Notes: a model not told the origin generated them from the letters alone. A stretch of DNA of 64,000 nucleotides from Novosphingobium sp. 9 (GCF_025340265.1 NZ_CP022707.1:1-64000); one strand, 5' to 3'. Shown: positions 8,892-18,197, counted from the first letter of the stretch. Made by a program: numbers and translations.

Positions 8892-9782
8892 CTAGAGAGC
8901 CATATCGGTGGGTAGCCCCAGCGACCGTCGCAGGTGTTCCACCACATGGCGGGCACGGGCAGGCAACGGCCATTCGGCGCGGTGCAGAAGCCAGAGCGTA
9001 TCGACCACCGGCGTTCCGCACTCGACAACGCAGATCCGGTCCTGCTTCGCGAAAGCCTGCCGGGCGTAACGCGGCAACACGGTAAAGCCGAGACCACGCG
9101 CCACCGGCTCCAGAATCAAGCCGACCTGATTGGAAAAGCCGCGCACCGGCAGGTGGCGCACGCCGGGATTGCCCCCGAAACGCCGCGAGAGAAGCCGCGT
9201 CGCCATTGCCTTGCCATCCGGGTGATCGATCATACCGATGCGCCGCAGATCCTCCCAGCTTTCCGCGACCTCGTTCACGGGGACGATCAGTTCGAGCGGT
9301 TCTTCGAGAAAGGGCGTCGCGGCCAGACGCGGATCGTCCGGGCGGATCGAGGCTATGCCGAAGTCCGCCCGGTTGGCGGCGACATCCTCGACCACTCCGG
9401 CATCCGGCGCGAAACGATGACGGATAACGAGGCCCGGCTCCCGCTCCTGAAGATCGAGCAGCAGCGGGTTCAGCAGCAGGCCGACACTGCCCGGCGTCAC
9501 CACTTCGACGTCACCGGCCAGCACATCCTGCCCGACCAGCCGCGCCGCCAGCCGCAGTTCCGCCGCTTCAAGCTCCCGCGCATGATCCAGCAAGGCCAGT
9601 CCCACAGGCGTCCATTCCAGCGCGCGGGAGCGGCGAAGCACCACTGCCCCGAACCGGTCTTCCAGCTGGCGGATATGCTGGCTGACAGCGGCCTGCGTCA
9701 GATCGAGCGCCTGCGCGGCGCGGGTGAAGCTGCCGGCCTTTTCCAGCGCCAGCAGCGAGCGGCTCCACAGCGGATTTATCAT
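8892..9782 (-). CDS. LysR-family transcriptional regulator
   Basis: DNA-binding regulator with an N-terminal winged helix-turn-helix (about 1-62, containing FTRAAQALDLTQAAVSQHIRQ) and a periplasmic-binding-protein-like effector domain (about 90-296). Length 296 is typical. It is transcribed away from a five-gene redox and efflux series, the classic arrangement for a LysR activator of its divergent neighbours. The effector is unknown. A candidate operator lies in the 93-base gap between the two starts. Confidence 0.93.
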   Translation of the reverse strand: MINPLWSRSLLALEKAGSFTRAAQALDLTQAAVSQHIRQLEDRFGAVVLRRSRALEWTPVGLALLDHARELEAAELRLAARLVGQDVLAGDVEVVTPGSVGLLLNPLLLDLQEREPGLVIRHRFAPDAGVVEDVAANRADFGIASIRPDDPRLAATPFLEEPLELIVPVNEVAESWEDLRRIGMIDHPDGKAMATRLLSRRFGGNPGVRHLPVRGFSNQVGLILEPVARGLGFTVLPRYARQAFAKQDRICVVECGTPVVDTLWLLHRAEWPLPARARHVVEHLRRSLGLPTDMAL

Positions 9783-9799
9783 TAGGATGTTTTATGAAA

Positions 9800-9830
9800 T
9801 GGATAAGGCATCATGCCTTCTTCTAATCCA
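9800..9830. promoter_or_regulatory. Candidate LysR operator in the divergent promoter
   Basis: Nested dyads lie between the lysR and VOC start codons. The inner one is aaggca-tca-tgcctt (9805-9819), and outer arms tggat (9800-9804) and atcca (9826-9830) flank it. LysR regulators commonly bind dyads in such gaps. The assignment is from position and symmetry only. Confidence 0.45.
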
Positions 9831-9875
9831 TATCCATACCTATTCCAAGATCGACCCTTTCAAGGAGCGATCTTG

Positions 9876-10376
9876 ATGACCACCACCTACCCGCGCGCGT
9901 TCTCACATATCGGCCTTTCGGTGCCGGACCTCGATGCCGCCGTGAAGTTCTACACCGAAGTCATGGGTTGGTATCTCATCATGCCGCCCACCACGATCAC
10001 CGAGGACGACAGCGCCATCGGCGTGATGTGTACCGACGTGTTCGGCAAGGACTGGAAGTCCTTCCGCATCGCCCATCTTTCCACCGGTGACCGCGTGGGC
10101 GTGGAAATCTTCCAGTTCCTCAATGCCGAGAAGCCGGACAACAACTTCGAATACTGGAAGACCAGCGTCTTCCACTTCTGCGTGCAGGACCCTGACGTGG
10201 AAGGCCTCGCCGAGAAGATCGTTGCCGCCGGTGGCAAGCAGCGCATGCCCGTGCGCTATTACTACCCCGGCGAAAAGCCCTATCGCATGGTCTACTGCGA
10301 GGACCCGTTCGGCAATATCCTGGAAGTCTACAGCCACAGCTACGAACTGACCTATTCGGCCGGGGCCTACGCCTGA
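9876..10376 (+). CDS. VOC-family (glyoxalase/dioxygenase-like) protein
   Basis: Vicinal oxygen chelate fold protein of 166 residues, with two beta-alpha-beta-beta-beta modules. The first starts FSHIGLSVPDLDAAVKFYTEVMGW and the second carries VFHFCVQDPDVEGLAEKI and YCEDPFGNILEVYSH. His and Glu residues at the usual strand positions suggest a metal site. Substrate cannot be told: lyase, dioxygenase and resistance proteins share the fold. A start at 9876 is preferred over 9813 because aaggag (9862-9867) lies nine bases upstream. It begins an operon-like series of five genes. Confidence 0.88.
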   Translation: MTTTYPRAFSHIGLSVPDLDAAVKFYTEVMGWYLIMPPTTITEDDSAIGVMCTDVFGKDWKSFRIAHLSTGDRVGVEIFQFLNAEKPDNNFEYWKTSVFHFCVQDPDVEGLAEKIVAAGGKQRMPVRYYYPGEKPYRMVYCEDPFGNILEVYSHSYELTYSAGAYA

Positions 10377-10377
10377 G

Positions 10378-11376
10378 ATGATCGCGCTTCCCGGCGAATA
10401 CGAAGCCTGGGGCTGGCAGGAAGGCTCCGACCCGCTGACCCTGACGCGTGACACCCGCCCCCTGCCTTCTCCGGCAGCGGGCGAGGTGCTCGTGCAGAAC
10501 CACGCGATCGGACTGAACCCGGTCGACTGGAAAGTGCTGGGCGCAATGGACAGCTGGGCGCCGGGCCATGTGGCGGGCGTCGACGGTGCAGGCGTGGTCG
10601 TTGCGCTGGGCGAAGGCGTCACGACCGGGTGGCTCGGCCAGCGCGTCGCCTATCACCAGAACCTCTTGGTACACGGCAGCTATGCCGAGTTCACGCCGGT
10701 CCGCGCCGAGGTGCTGCTGCGCCTGCCCGAAGCGATGGACTTCGCCACGGCGGCCGGACTGCCCTGCCCTCTGCTGACCGCCTGGACCGCGCTGGACCAG
10801 TTGCCCTCGCGCCCCGGCGAGGCCATGCTGGTGAGCGGCGCGGGCGGCGCTGTCGGCGGGTATATCGTTCAGCTGGCCACCCGCGCCGGGTGGCGCGTTA
10901 CGGCGATGTGCAACGCGCGCCATCGCGAAAGGCTCGCGGGTCTGGGCGCGGTCGACTGGATCGCAGGCCCTCTGCCGGACGATACGATGTGGAGCGATCC
11001 GCGCCGCTTCTCCGCCGTGATCGATTCGATCGGCCCCGACCATGCCATGCGTCTCCACCCGGCAGTCCGCGCCAAGGGGCATCTCGTGTGCATCCAGGGC
11101 CGTGTCGCCCAATGGCCGAGCCCGGCCTTCGGGCGCGCATTGTCGCTGCACGAAATCGCGCTCGGCGCGCTGCACCAGCACGGCGACAGTGAGGACTGGG
11201 CCCGCGTCGTTACCCACGGCGAAGTGCTGCTCAGCGACATCGCTGCGGGCCGGATCGTCGCCGAACCGCTCGTCTCCGCCTCCTTCGCAGATCTGCCGCA
11301 GGCCCTTGCAGGGCTGCGCGACCGCAACTTCACCGGTAAACCGATCGTCCTTCTGGACGGAAAGGCATCACAATGA
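10378..11376 (+). CDS. Zinc-independent MDR-family quinone/alkenal oxidoreductase
   Basis: Medium-chain dehydrogenase/reductase of 332 residues, closest in layout to zeta-crystallin-type NADPH:quinone oxidoreductases. The N-terminal GroES-like domain includes GLNPVDWKVLG and GVDGAGVVVALGEGV. The Rossmann domain starts about residue 140 with LVSGAGGAVGGYIVQLA. The GHE and four-Cys zinc motifs of alcohol dehydrogenases are missing. It would reduce quinones or alpha,beta-unsaturated carbonyls with NAD(P)H. The start follows the VOC stop by one base, and its stop overlaps the next ATG by four bases, implying co-translation. Confidence 0.85.
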   Translation: MIALPGEYEAWGWQEGSDPLTLTRDTRPLPSPAAGEVLVQNHAIGLNPVDWKVLGAMDSWAPGHVAGVDGAGVVVALGEGVTTGWLGQRVAYHQNLLVHGSYAEFTPVRAEVLLRLPEAMDFATAAGLPCPLLTAWTALDQLPSRPGEAMLVSGAGGAVGGYIVQLATRAGWRVTAMCNARHRERLAGLGAVDWIAGPLPDDTMWSDPRRFSAVIDSIGPDHAMRLHPAVRAKGHLVCIQGRVAQWPSPAFGRALSLHEIALGALHQHGDSEDWARVVTHGEVLLSDIAAGRIVAEPLVSASFADLPQALAGLRDRNFTGKPIVLLDGKASQ

Positions 11377-12089
11377 CCGACACTACCAAGTCCCGTGTCC
11401 TGATCGTCGTCACCTCGCACACGTCGCTGGGCGATACCGGCCACACCACCGGCGTCTGGCTGGAGGAACTGACCACCCCGTTCTACGCCTTTGCCGATGC
11501 AGGCTGCGAAGTGACCGTCGCCTCTGTTGCCGGTGGCGCGGTGCCGGTCGATCCCAATTCGCAGGCCGGTGCCGAAGAGGGCAGCGAAACTCCCGCCAGC
11601 GTCGAGCGCGCCGCTAGCGACGAAGTCTTTCAACAGATGATCGCCGGCACCCCCTCGATCGCCGAGATCGACGCTGCCGACTACGACGCGGTGTTCCTGC
11701 CCGGTGGCCACGGCACCATGTGGGACATGCCCGGCAACGCCGTCCTCGCCGCGCTGCTTGGCAAGGCATGGGCGCAAGGCAAGGTCGTCGCCGCCGTATG
11801 CCACGGCCCGGCAGGGCTGGTCAGCGCCACCGACGAAGACGGCAAGCCGCTGGTCGCCGGTCGCAAGGTCAGCGCCTTCACCGACAGCGAGGAACGCGCC
11901 GCCGGCCTCGACAAGGCCGTCCCCTTCCTGCTCGAAACGCGCCTCGCCGAACTTGGCGCGCAGATCGACAAGGGCCCCGATTTCGAGGCCCACGCCGTGC
12001 GCGACGGGCAGCTTGTGACCGGGCAGAACCCGGCATCCTCGCTCGGCGTCGCGCAGCTGGTGCTGGAAGCGATTACTCCTTCGGCCTGA
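11373..12089 (+). CDS. DJ-1/PfpI-family (Hsp31-like) protein
   Basis: Class I glutamine-amidotransferase-like fold, 238 residues. The nucleophile elbow AAVCHGPAGL carries the conserved Cys followed by His, and the GGHGTMWDMPG loop is typical of the Hsp31/HchA branch. Relatives are described as glyoxalase III or chaperone-like enzymes handling methylglyoxal and related carbonyls. Here the company of a VOC protein, a quinone reductase and an Old Yellow Enzyme supports a carbonyl stress role, although activity cannot be read from the sequence. Confidence 0.87.
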   Translation: MTDTTKSRVLIVVTSHTSLGDTGHTTGVWLEELTTPFYAFADAGCEVTVASVAGGAVPVDPNSQAGAEEGSETPASVERAASDEVFQQMIAGTPSIAEIDAADYDAVFLPGGHGTMWDMPGNAVLAALLGKAWAQGKVVAAVCHGPAGLVSATDEDGKPLVAGRKVSAFTDSEERAAGLDKAVPFLLETRLAELGAQIDKGPDFEAHAVRDGQLVTGQNPASSLGVAQLVLEAITPSA

Positions 12090-12223
12090 TTTCCTCCCCC
12101 GGTCGCATCTTCACCCCCGAAGGCGACCGAACAGGTGTGCGTGCGCGGCGTTCTCCCTCCCCCCCTGAAACTCCCGCACGCACACTTTTCCTTTTTCGTC
12201 ACTTGCGTCTACGAGGCAACGAC

Positions 12224-13345
12224 ATGACCACTCGAGTCTTCTCTCCCTTCACCCTGAAGGACATCACTCTCCGCAACCGCATCGCGGTGCCGCCGATGTG
12301 CCAGTATTCGGCACGCGACGGCTACGTCACCGAATGGCATCTCGCCCACTACACCGCCATGGCCCGCGGCGGCGCAGGCCTCGTCATCGTCGAGGCCACC
12401 GGCGTCTCGCCCGAAGGCCGCATCACGCCCGGCTGCACCGGCCTGTGGGAAGACGGCCAGACCGAAGGCATGGCGCGCATCGCCCACGCCATCAAGGCGG
12501 CGGGCTCGGTGCCCGGCATCCAGATCGGCCATGCCGGTCGCAAGGCCAGTGCCAACAAGCCGTGGGAAGGCGATGATCACATCGCCAACGACGCTCCCGG
12601 CGGCTGGCAGACGATCTCACCCTCGGCCATCGCTTTCGGTGGCGGTCTGCCCAAGCTGCCGGCCGAGATGTCGAAGGACGATATCGCCCGCGTCACCGCC
12701 GATTTCGTCAGCGCTGCCAAGCGCGCGCTCGATGCGGGCTTCCAGTGGCTCGAACTGCACTTCGCGCACGGCTATCTGGCGCAGAGCTTCTTCTCGGTCC
12801 ACGCCAACACCCGCACCGACGAGTACGGCGGCGATGCGCAGAAGCGCGGACGCTTCCTGATCGAGACCCTGCGCGAAGTGCGCAAGGTCTGGCCGGAGAA
12901 CCTGCCGCTGACCGCCCGCTTCGGCGTGATCGAGTTCGACGGCCGCGACGAGGAAACGCTGGCCGAGGCGATCGGCCTGGTGAAGACCTTCAAGACCGAA
13001 GGGCTCGATTTCCTGTCGGTCTCGATGGGCTTCTCGACGATCGAGGCGAATGTGCCGTGGAGCGACGGTTTCATAGGCCCCATCGCCAAGCGCGTGCGCG
13101 AGGAAACCGGCCTGCCGGTCGGCACCGCCTGGGGCATGGACAAGCCCGAGGTCGTCACGGCCGCGATCGACGGCGAGCAGATGGACGTGGTGTTCGTCGC
13201 CCGCGCGCATCTTGCCGATCCGCACTATCCCTTCCGCCTTGCCCGCAACCTTGGCGTGCCCAAGTCGGCGACGCTGCTGCCCGAGCCCTATGCCTATTGG
13301 CTGTCGCGCTATCCCGGCCCCCAGAACGGTGATCCGATCGAATGA
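12224..13345 (+). CDS. Old Yellow Enzyme family NADH:flavin oxidoreductase (YqjM-like)
   Basis: FMN-dependent ene-reductase, 373 residues, a single TIM barrel. The N-terminus FTLKDITLRNRIAVPPMCQYSARDG contains the PPMCQYS motif with the Cys and Tyr of the YqjM (class II/thermophilic-like) group. GHAGRKAS, the substrate His region LELHFAHGYLAQSFFS and the late SMGFS segment also fit. It would reduce activated C=C bonds of enones or nitro compounds. The ATG at 12224 is chosen because the family N-terminus begins there; the frame is open upstream to 11720 over the DJ-1 gene, but that part is a shadow. Its stop overlaps the MFS start by four bases. Confidence 0.92.
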   Translation: MTTRVFSPFTLKDITLRNRIAVPPMCQYSARDGYVTEWHLAHYTAMARGGAGLVIVEATGVSPEGRITPGCTGLWEDGQTEGMARIAHAIKAAGSVPGIQIGHAGRKASANKPWEGDDHIANDAPGGWQTISPSAIAFGGGLPKLPAEMSKDDIARVTADFVSAAKRALDAGFQWLELHFAHGYLAQSFFSVHANTRTDEYGGDAQKRGRFLIETLREVRKVWPENLPLTARFGVIEFDGRDEETLAEAIGLVKTFKTEGLDFLSVSMGFSTIEANVPWSDGFIGPIAKRVREETGLPVGTAWGMDKPEVVTAAIDGEQMDVVFVARAHLADPHYPFRLARNLGVPKSATLLPEPYAYWLSRYPGPQNGDPIE

Positions 13346-14823
13346 GTGAAACGTCCCGCGAGCCCATGAACCCGGCTGCCAGTCCCCGCGACAGTCAGCC
13401 GGGCCCCCAGTCCGAACAGCAGCCCCGCATTTCCGATGCGCGACTGCGGCTGGTGATGATCCTGGTGACGGGATCTATGTTCATGGAAATTCTCGACGGG
13501 ACGATCATCGCCACCGCGCTGCCCTCGATGGCCAAGGCCTTCGGGACCACGGCGGTGGCGCTCAACATCGGTGTCAGTGCCTATCTGCTGACGCTGGGAG
13601 TATTCATCCCCGCCAGCGGATGGGTGGCTGACCGCTTCGGTGCCCGGCGGGTGTTCGCCGCATCGGTCGCCCTGTTCACGATCGCCTCGGCGCTCTGTGC
13701 GCAAGCGAGCGATCTGTGGGTCTTCGTTGCCCTGCGCGTCTTGCAAGGCGTGGCGGGCGCGATGATGGTGCCGGTCGGGCGCCTCGTCGTCATGCGCTTC
13801 ACCCCGCGTGACCAGCTTGTGGTGGCGCTCAACAACCTTGTCTGGCCCGCTCTCGTCGCGCCGGTCCTGGGGCCTCCACTGGGCGGCTTCATCACCCAGC
13901 ATTTCGGCTGGCGCTGGATCTTCTATATCAACGTACCGCTCGGCATCGCCGCGCTGATCGCCGCTTGGATGCTGATCCCGCAGGCCTATGGCGAAGACCA
14001 GCGCCGGTTTGACTGGCCGGGCTTCTTCCTGAGCGGCCTTGGCACGTTCGCGCTGCTGCTCGGCCTTGAACTGGCGGGCGAAGGCGGCAGCATGACCGGC
14101 GTAGGCGCCATCGTCGCAGGACTAGTGCTGCTCGCCATTGCGGTAATCCACATGAACCGCGCGAGTGCGCCGATGATCCGCCTGAAGTCTTGGAGCATCG
14201 ACACCTTTCGCGCCTCGATCCGCGGCGGTTCGTTTTCGCGCATGGGCATCTCCGCCGTGCCGTTCCTCCTGCCCCTCATGTTCCAGGTGGGCTTCGGCTA
14301 CACCCCGTTCCATGCCGGACTGCTGCTGCTGGCGCTGTTCGCCGGAAACATCACGATGAAGCTGATCACCACGCGCACGCTGCGCGCGTTCGGCTATCGA
14401 CGGGTGCTGCTGGTCAACGGCCTCGCCTGCGTGGTGACTGTCGCCGCCTGCGCCCTGTTCACCCCGGCAACACCGACCCCCGTGATCTGCATAATCCTTT
14501 TCGCCAGCGGTATGGCGCGCTCGATGCAGTTCACCACGATGGGCACGCTTGCCTTCGCCGACGTCCCCAAGTCGGACATGAGCGACGCCAACAGCCTGTT
14601 CAACACCACCTCACAATTGGCGATGGCAGCGGGCATCGCGATTTCGGCGCTGTTCGTGCGCGGCAGCGAACCGCTGGCCCATGCCCTCGGGCTGGACCAG
14701 CCGGGGATCGCCTATCGCCTTGCCTTTCTTGGCATGGGACTGCTGACGCTTACCGGGTTGGTCGATGGGCTACTGCTGCCGCGCGGCGCAGGCGACGACC
14801 TGCTCAGTCGCAAGGCGGCATAA
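13342..14823 (+). CDS. DHA2-family MFS efflux transporter (EmrB/QacA-like)
   Basis: Proton-driven drug exporter of 493 residues with about 14 membrane helices. The first helix carries MEILDGTIIATALPSMAKAFG, the conserved DHA2 motif D1, and GWVADRFGARRVF is the cytoplasmic loop motif A. PVLGPPLGGFI is motif C of antiporters. It ends the LysR-linked series and probably removes the same compounds or products handled by the preceding enzymes. No EmrA-type adaptor lies beside it. Confidence 0.92.
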   Translation: MSETSREPMNPAASPRDSQPGPQSEQQPRISDARLRLVMILVTGSMFMEILDGTIIATALPSMAKAFGTTAVALNIGVSAYLLTLGVFIPASGWVADRFGARRVFAASVALFTIASALCAQASDLWVFVALRVLQGVAGAMMVPVGRLVVMRFTPRDQLVVALNNLVWPALVAPVLGPPLGGFITQHFGWRWIFYINVPLGIAALIAAWMLIPQAYGEDQRRFDWPGFFLSGLGTFALLLGLELAGEGGSMTGVGAIVAGLVLLAIAVIHMNRASAPMIRLKSWSIDTFRASIRGGSFSRMGISAVPFLLPLMFQVGFGYTPFHAGLLLLALFAGNITMKLITTRTLRAFGYRRVLLVNGLACVVTVAACALFTPATPTPVICIILFASGMARSMQFTTMGTLAFADVPKSDMSDANSLFNTTSQLAMAAGIAISALFVRGSEPLAHALGLDQPGIAYRLAFLGMGLLTLTGLVDGLLLPRGAGDDLLSRKAA

Positions 14824-14841
14824 AGGGCGCGACCCTCCGCC

Positions 14842-15767
14842 TCAGCCTTTCTCCACCCACCAGCGCATCAGCCAGTTGGCGACAGCGGTGAGCGGCGGGG
14901 CATCGAACGCCTCGCCGTCGCGCCCGGCTTCGCGCGCAGTCAGTGCCTCGATCACGTCTTCGCGGGTGAACCAGCGCACATCGGCCATCTCGCTTTCGTC
15001 GATCACGATCTCGGCGCTGTCGGCAAGGCCATGGCAACCGATCATCAGCGAGGCCGGGAACGGCCATGGCTGGCTGGCGATATACGCCACGTCGCGCACC
15101 GGCACGCCCGCTTCCTCGTAGACTTCGCGCGCCACGGCTTCTTCGATGTTCTCGCCCGGCTCGATGAACCCGGCGAGCGTGGAATAGCGACGCTCGGGGA
15201 AGTTCAGGCCACGACCCAGCAGCGCCCGACCTTCGTGCTCGATCAGCATAATCGCCACCGGATCGACACGCGGGAAGTGATCGGCGCCGCAATCCTCGCT
15301 GCCGCAATGGCGCTGCCAGCCGCCCTTGGCGATGCGCGAGGCATGGCCGCAAACCGGGCAGAAGCGATGGTTGGCATGCCACGCCGCCAATGCGCGCGCG
15401 GTGCCATAGGCCGCCAGTTCGCCACTGCCGAGCCCGGCCATCACGCTCCAGTTCGCGCGGCCCGGACGATAGCCGCCCTTGGGCGCGGCCTCGGGCACGG
15501 CCACGAAGCAGCCACGCTCGCCGTCGAGGCCCAGAAACACCAGTTCGGCATCCTCGCGCGCATCGGCCAGCGTAGCCCAGACGAGCGCGCCGGTATCGGT
15601 CAGGCGCGGCTCCAGATTGTCGAGCAGCAGCAGGCGCGCATCGTCCGTCTTCAGACGTGCCAGCGCCTCAGGGTCAGCGCGGATAGGATCGGCACGGTCG
15701 ACGTGCGAACCGGAAAAGGCAATCGGCCCGAGCGTGCGGGTCAGCAGGGAAGCGGGGGAAGCGACAC
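14842..15767 (-). CDS. nudC: NAD(+)/NADH pyrophosphatase NudC; start disrupted
   Basis: Nudix hydrolase that cleaves NADH to NMNH and AMP and may decap NAD-RNA. A zinc ribbon is visible (CPVCGHAS, then C-x4-C in HCGSEDC). The Nudix box runs from GFIEPGENIEEA to REVYEEAG, and the NudC motif SQPWPFPAS follows it. There is no in-frame ATG or GTG near the expected start. A GTG at 15767, two bases after the upstream stop, would give MSLPPASLLTRTLGPIAFSGS if the five-G run at 15754-15758 had one more base. The range given assumes that; otherwise only CTG at 15747 or 15744 fits. Function is certain, the start is not. Confidence 0.85.
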
Positions 15768-15769
15768 GA

Positions 15770-17050
15770 TCAGGAAGTCTCCAGAATAGCCATGATATCG
15801 GCCTTGAGGGCGCGCTGGAACTCGGGCAGCAGGCCAAGCGCGTTGGGGGGCATGAACTGGGCGAACAGCTGCGAGCGATAGCCGTGAACCATGTCGACCA
15901 TGGCCACCGTCCCGGCAGCGCCCGACCAGCCGAAGATCCCGGCCTCAGCCCCGAGGCCGACGCGGCCACCGGCGCCGAAGCCGCTGCGGGGCGCGCCATC
16001 GATCACCGGTAACGGAACACCGGGCGGAAGCAGGTTCGACGTGCCGACCCGAACCGCCTGCTCGGACAGAATACGGCGCCCGTCGAGCATGCCGCCCTGT
16101 GCCAGCAGACGCAGGAACCGGTCGTAATCGCGCGGGGAGGAAACGAGGCCCGATCCACCGAACGGGAACGCGGGCGCGCTCAGGAACACCGAAGTCTCGC
16201 CCGGATCGATCGGCACCAGATGCCCCGCGACGACGCCATAGTTCGTCGTCAGCCGATGTGCATCGCGCGGCGACACCTGAAACGACGTGCTCGCCATCCC
16301 TGCGGGCGCGAACAGGCGCTCGCGCAGGAAAGCATCGAAGCGCTGGCCCGTCACCACCTCGATCACCCGGCCCATCAGGTCGAGCCCCATCGAATAGTGC
16401 CATGCCGTGCCCGGATCGGCGACCAGCGGCACTTTCGCCAGCCTTTGCGCGAAAGCCTCCAGTCCCGGAACCGGCGTGCCCCAGTCGAGCCCCGGCAGGC
16501 TGATCCGCGTCACCTGCCCCGGCACCAGTCCTTGCCGCCGCATCAGCGCCGCGATCGGCCCCTTCTGAACGATCGAATAACCAAGGCCCGAGGTATGCGT
16601 CAGCAATTGCCGGATGGTGATCGCGCGCGGCGCCGGATGCAGCGCGGTGATCGAGCCGTCGTACTGGTTCTGCACCTGCATCTGCGCATATTCGGGCAGG
16701 ATTTCCGCCAGAGGCTGGTCGAGGCCGAGCCTGCCTTCCGCGATCAACTGCATCGCCATGATGCCGGTGATCGGCTTGGTCATCGAATAGATGCGGAACA
16801 GGCTGTCGGCACTCATCGGCGTGCCATCGGTGAAGGCCTGCATGCCGCGCGCGACGAACTGTGTGGGCTGCCCCGGCAGGCCGAGCGAGGCGACAAGGCC
16901 GGGAAAATGCCCCGTCCCGACCCAGCGCGCAACCACGGCCTCGACATGCGCCATACGGTCAGGCTGCGCAGCGGCCAGCGCAAGGCGCGGCAGCAGCGCA
17001 GCGCCGATCCCTGCGCTCGCCGCCATGCGCAGGAACAGCCGCCGGTCCAT
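15770..17050 (-). CDS. Serine hydrolase, beta-lactamase class C-like (EstB/AmpC fold)
   Basis: Penicillin-binding-protein-like serine hydrolase or esterase, about 426 residues. MDRRLFLRMAASAGIGAALL gives a twin-arginine-like signal ending ALAAA, so the enzyme is probably periplasmic. The catalytic SMTK (S-x-x-K) lies in RIYSMTKPITGIMAMQL, and LTHTSGLGYS carries the usual Tyr region. Such proteins include carboxylesterases and D-amino peptidases, so antibiotic resistance should not be assumed. An alternative GTG at 17077 overlaps the mutY stop by four bases and would add nine residues. It lies between mutY and nudC in a tight minus-strand series. Confidence 0.85.
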   Translation of the reverse strand: MDRRLFLRMAASAGIGAALLPRLALAAAQPDRMAHVEAVVARWVGTGHFPGLVASLGLPGQPTQFVARGMQAFTDGTPMSADSLFRIYSMTKPITGIMAMQLIAEGRLGLDQPLAEILPEYAQMQVQNQYDGSITALHPAPRAITIRQLLTHTSGLGYSIVQKGPIAALMRRQGLVPGQVTRISLPGLDWGTPVPGLEAFAQRLAKVPLVADPGTAWHYSMGLDLMGRVIEVVTGQRFDAFLRERLFAPAGMASTSFQVSPRDAHRLTTNYGVVAGHLVPIDPGETSVFLSAPAFPFGGSGLVSSPRDYDRFLRLLAQGGMLDGRRILSEQAVRVGTSNLLPPGVPLPVIDGAPRSGFGAGGRVGLGAEAGIFGWSGAAGTVAMVDMVHGYRSQLFAQFMPPNALGLLPEFQRALKADIMAILETS

Positions 17051-17073
17051 CGCCGCGCCGAGGCGTTCAGCGT

Positions 17074-18168
17074 TCACGTAAGACCCAGCCTTGCCGCACG
17101 GGCGAACAGTGTGGGCAGTCCCGCCTCGTCGATCCGGGCAAGCGGCCACCACTCGCCATCAATGTCACGCGCCATCTGTTCCAGCGGCGCATCGGCACCA
17201 AGCCAACCCGAAACGCCCAGCTCCAGCGTGAAGTGGGTAAAGACGTGCTCAACCCGGCCCAGCGGCTCCCAAGCCCCGGCTAACGGCGGCTCTGCGTGCC
17301 CATCGCCTTTCGCGCTCCAGCCATCGTCGGGCAGCGCGCGCATCCCGCCGAGCATGCCCTTGCCTTCGCGTCGCACGGTGAGGACATGCGGCTCGCCCCC
17401 GATCTCGCGCTCGATCCAAAACGCCCGGCCCTGTCGGCGCGGCTTGGCTTTCTTCGGCGCCTTGACAGGAAACCGCTCCGGCTCCCCGGACATCCGCCCC
17501 GCGCAGTCGGCAGAGATCGGACAGAGCAAACAGCGCGGGTTGCGCGAGGTGCAGACCGTCGCGCCAAGATCCATCATCGCCTGCGCAAAATCGCCCGCGC
17601 GCGCATCGGGCGTGATCCGGTCCGCCAGTTCGCGGATGCGCGGCCTCGCCCCCGGCAAGGCGTCCTCCAGCGCGAACAGCCGGGCGACCACCCGCTCGAC
17701 ATTGGCGTCGACCACTACTGCGCGCTGCCCGAAGGCAATCGCCGCGACAGCCGCCGCCGTATAGGCCCCCAATCCCGGCAGCGCGCGCAGTTCCTCTTCG
17801 GTCGAAGGGAACACGCCGCCTCGTGCAGAGACTTCGCGCGCACAGGCCAGCAGGTTGCGCGCACGGGCATAGTAGCCAAGGCCCGCCCAGGCCGCCATGA
17901 CATCGGCGTCCGGCGCAGCTGCGAGGTCCATCACGCTCGGCCAGCGTTCGATGAAGGCGGCGAAATAGGCCTTTACCGCCGCCACCGTCGTCTGCTGGAG
18001 CATGACTTCGGACAACCACACGCGATAGGGCTCGCTCGGCGGCGTTCCGGGCGGTGCCCGCCAGGGCAACTGCCGCGCATGAACGTCGTACCAGGCCAGC
18101 AGATCGCGTGCGACTGCAACGTGTGGTGGATCGTTTGCAAGCAGGGCCGTTTCGGAACTGGAGTCCAT
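17074..18168 (-). CDS. mutY: A/G-specific adenine glycosylase MutY
   Basis: Base-excision repair enzyme that removes adenine paired with 8-oxoguanine. The 364 residues contain the helix-hairpin-helix glycosylase core (starting YRVWLSEVMLQQTTVAAV), the LPGLGAYTAAAVAAIAFGQ hairpin with VVDANVERV (catalytic Asp), and the 4Fe-4S loop C-x6-C-x2-C-x5-C in CTSRNPRCLLCPISADC. A C-terminal Nudix-like 8-oxoG recognition domain follows. The ATG at 18168 begins MDSSSETALL; the open frame further upstream lies over the divergent dciA gene and is discounted. It is the first gene of the mutY / hydrolase / nudC group. Confidence 0.95.
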   Translation of the reverse strand: MDSSSETALLANDPPHVAVARDLLAWYDVHARQLPWRAPPGTPPSEPYRVWLSEVMLQQTTVAAVKAYFAAFIERWPSVMDLAAAPDADVMAAWAGLGYYARARNLLACAREVSARGGVFPSTEEELRALPGLGAYTAAAVAAIAFGQRAVVVDANVERVVARLFALEDALPGARPRIRELADRITPDARAGDFAQAMMDLGATVCTSRNPRCLLCPISADCAGRMSGEPERFPVKAPKKAKPRRQGRAFWIEREIGGEPHVLTVRREGKGMLGGMRALPDDGWSAKGDGHAEPPLAGAWEPLGRVEHVFTHFTLELGVSGWLGADAPLEQMARDIDGEWWPLARIDEAGLPTLFARAARLGLT

Positions 18169-18197
18169 CGCGCCGCTATGGCATTGGAACGCGGACA

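Noticed and set aside
11720..12223. Upstream extension of the Old Yellow Enzyme frame
   Set aside because: It overlaps the DJ-1 gene in another frame and is Arg/Gly-rich; the family N-terminus starts at 12224.
15770..17050. Antibiotic resistance beta-lactamase
   Set aside because: Only the general S-x-x-K serine hydrolase fold is clear; many such proteins are esterases, and its neighbours are repair and nucleotide-cleaning genes.
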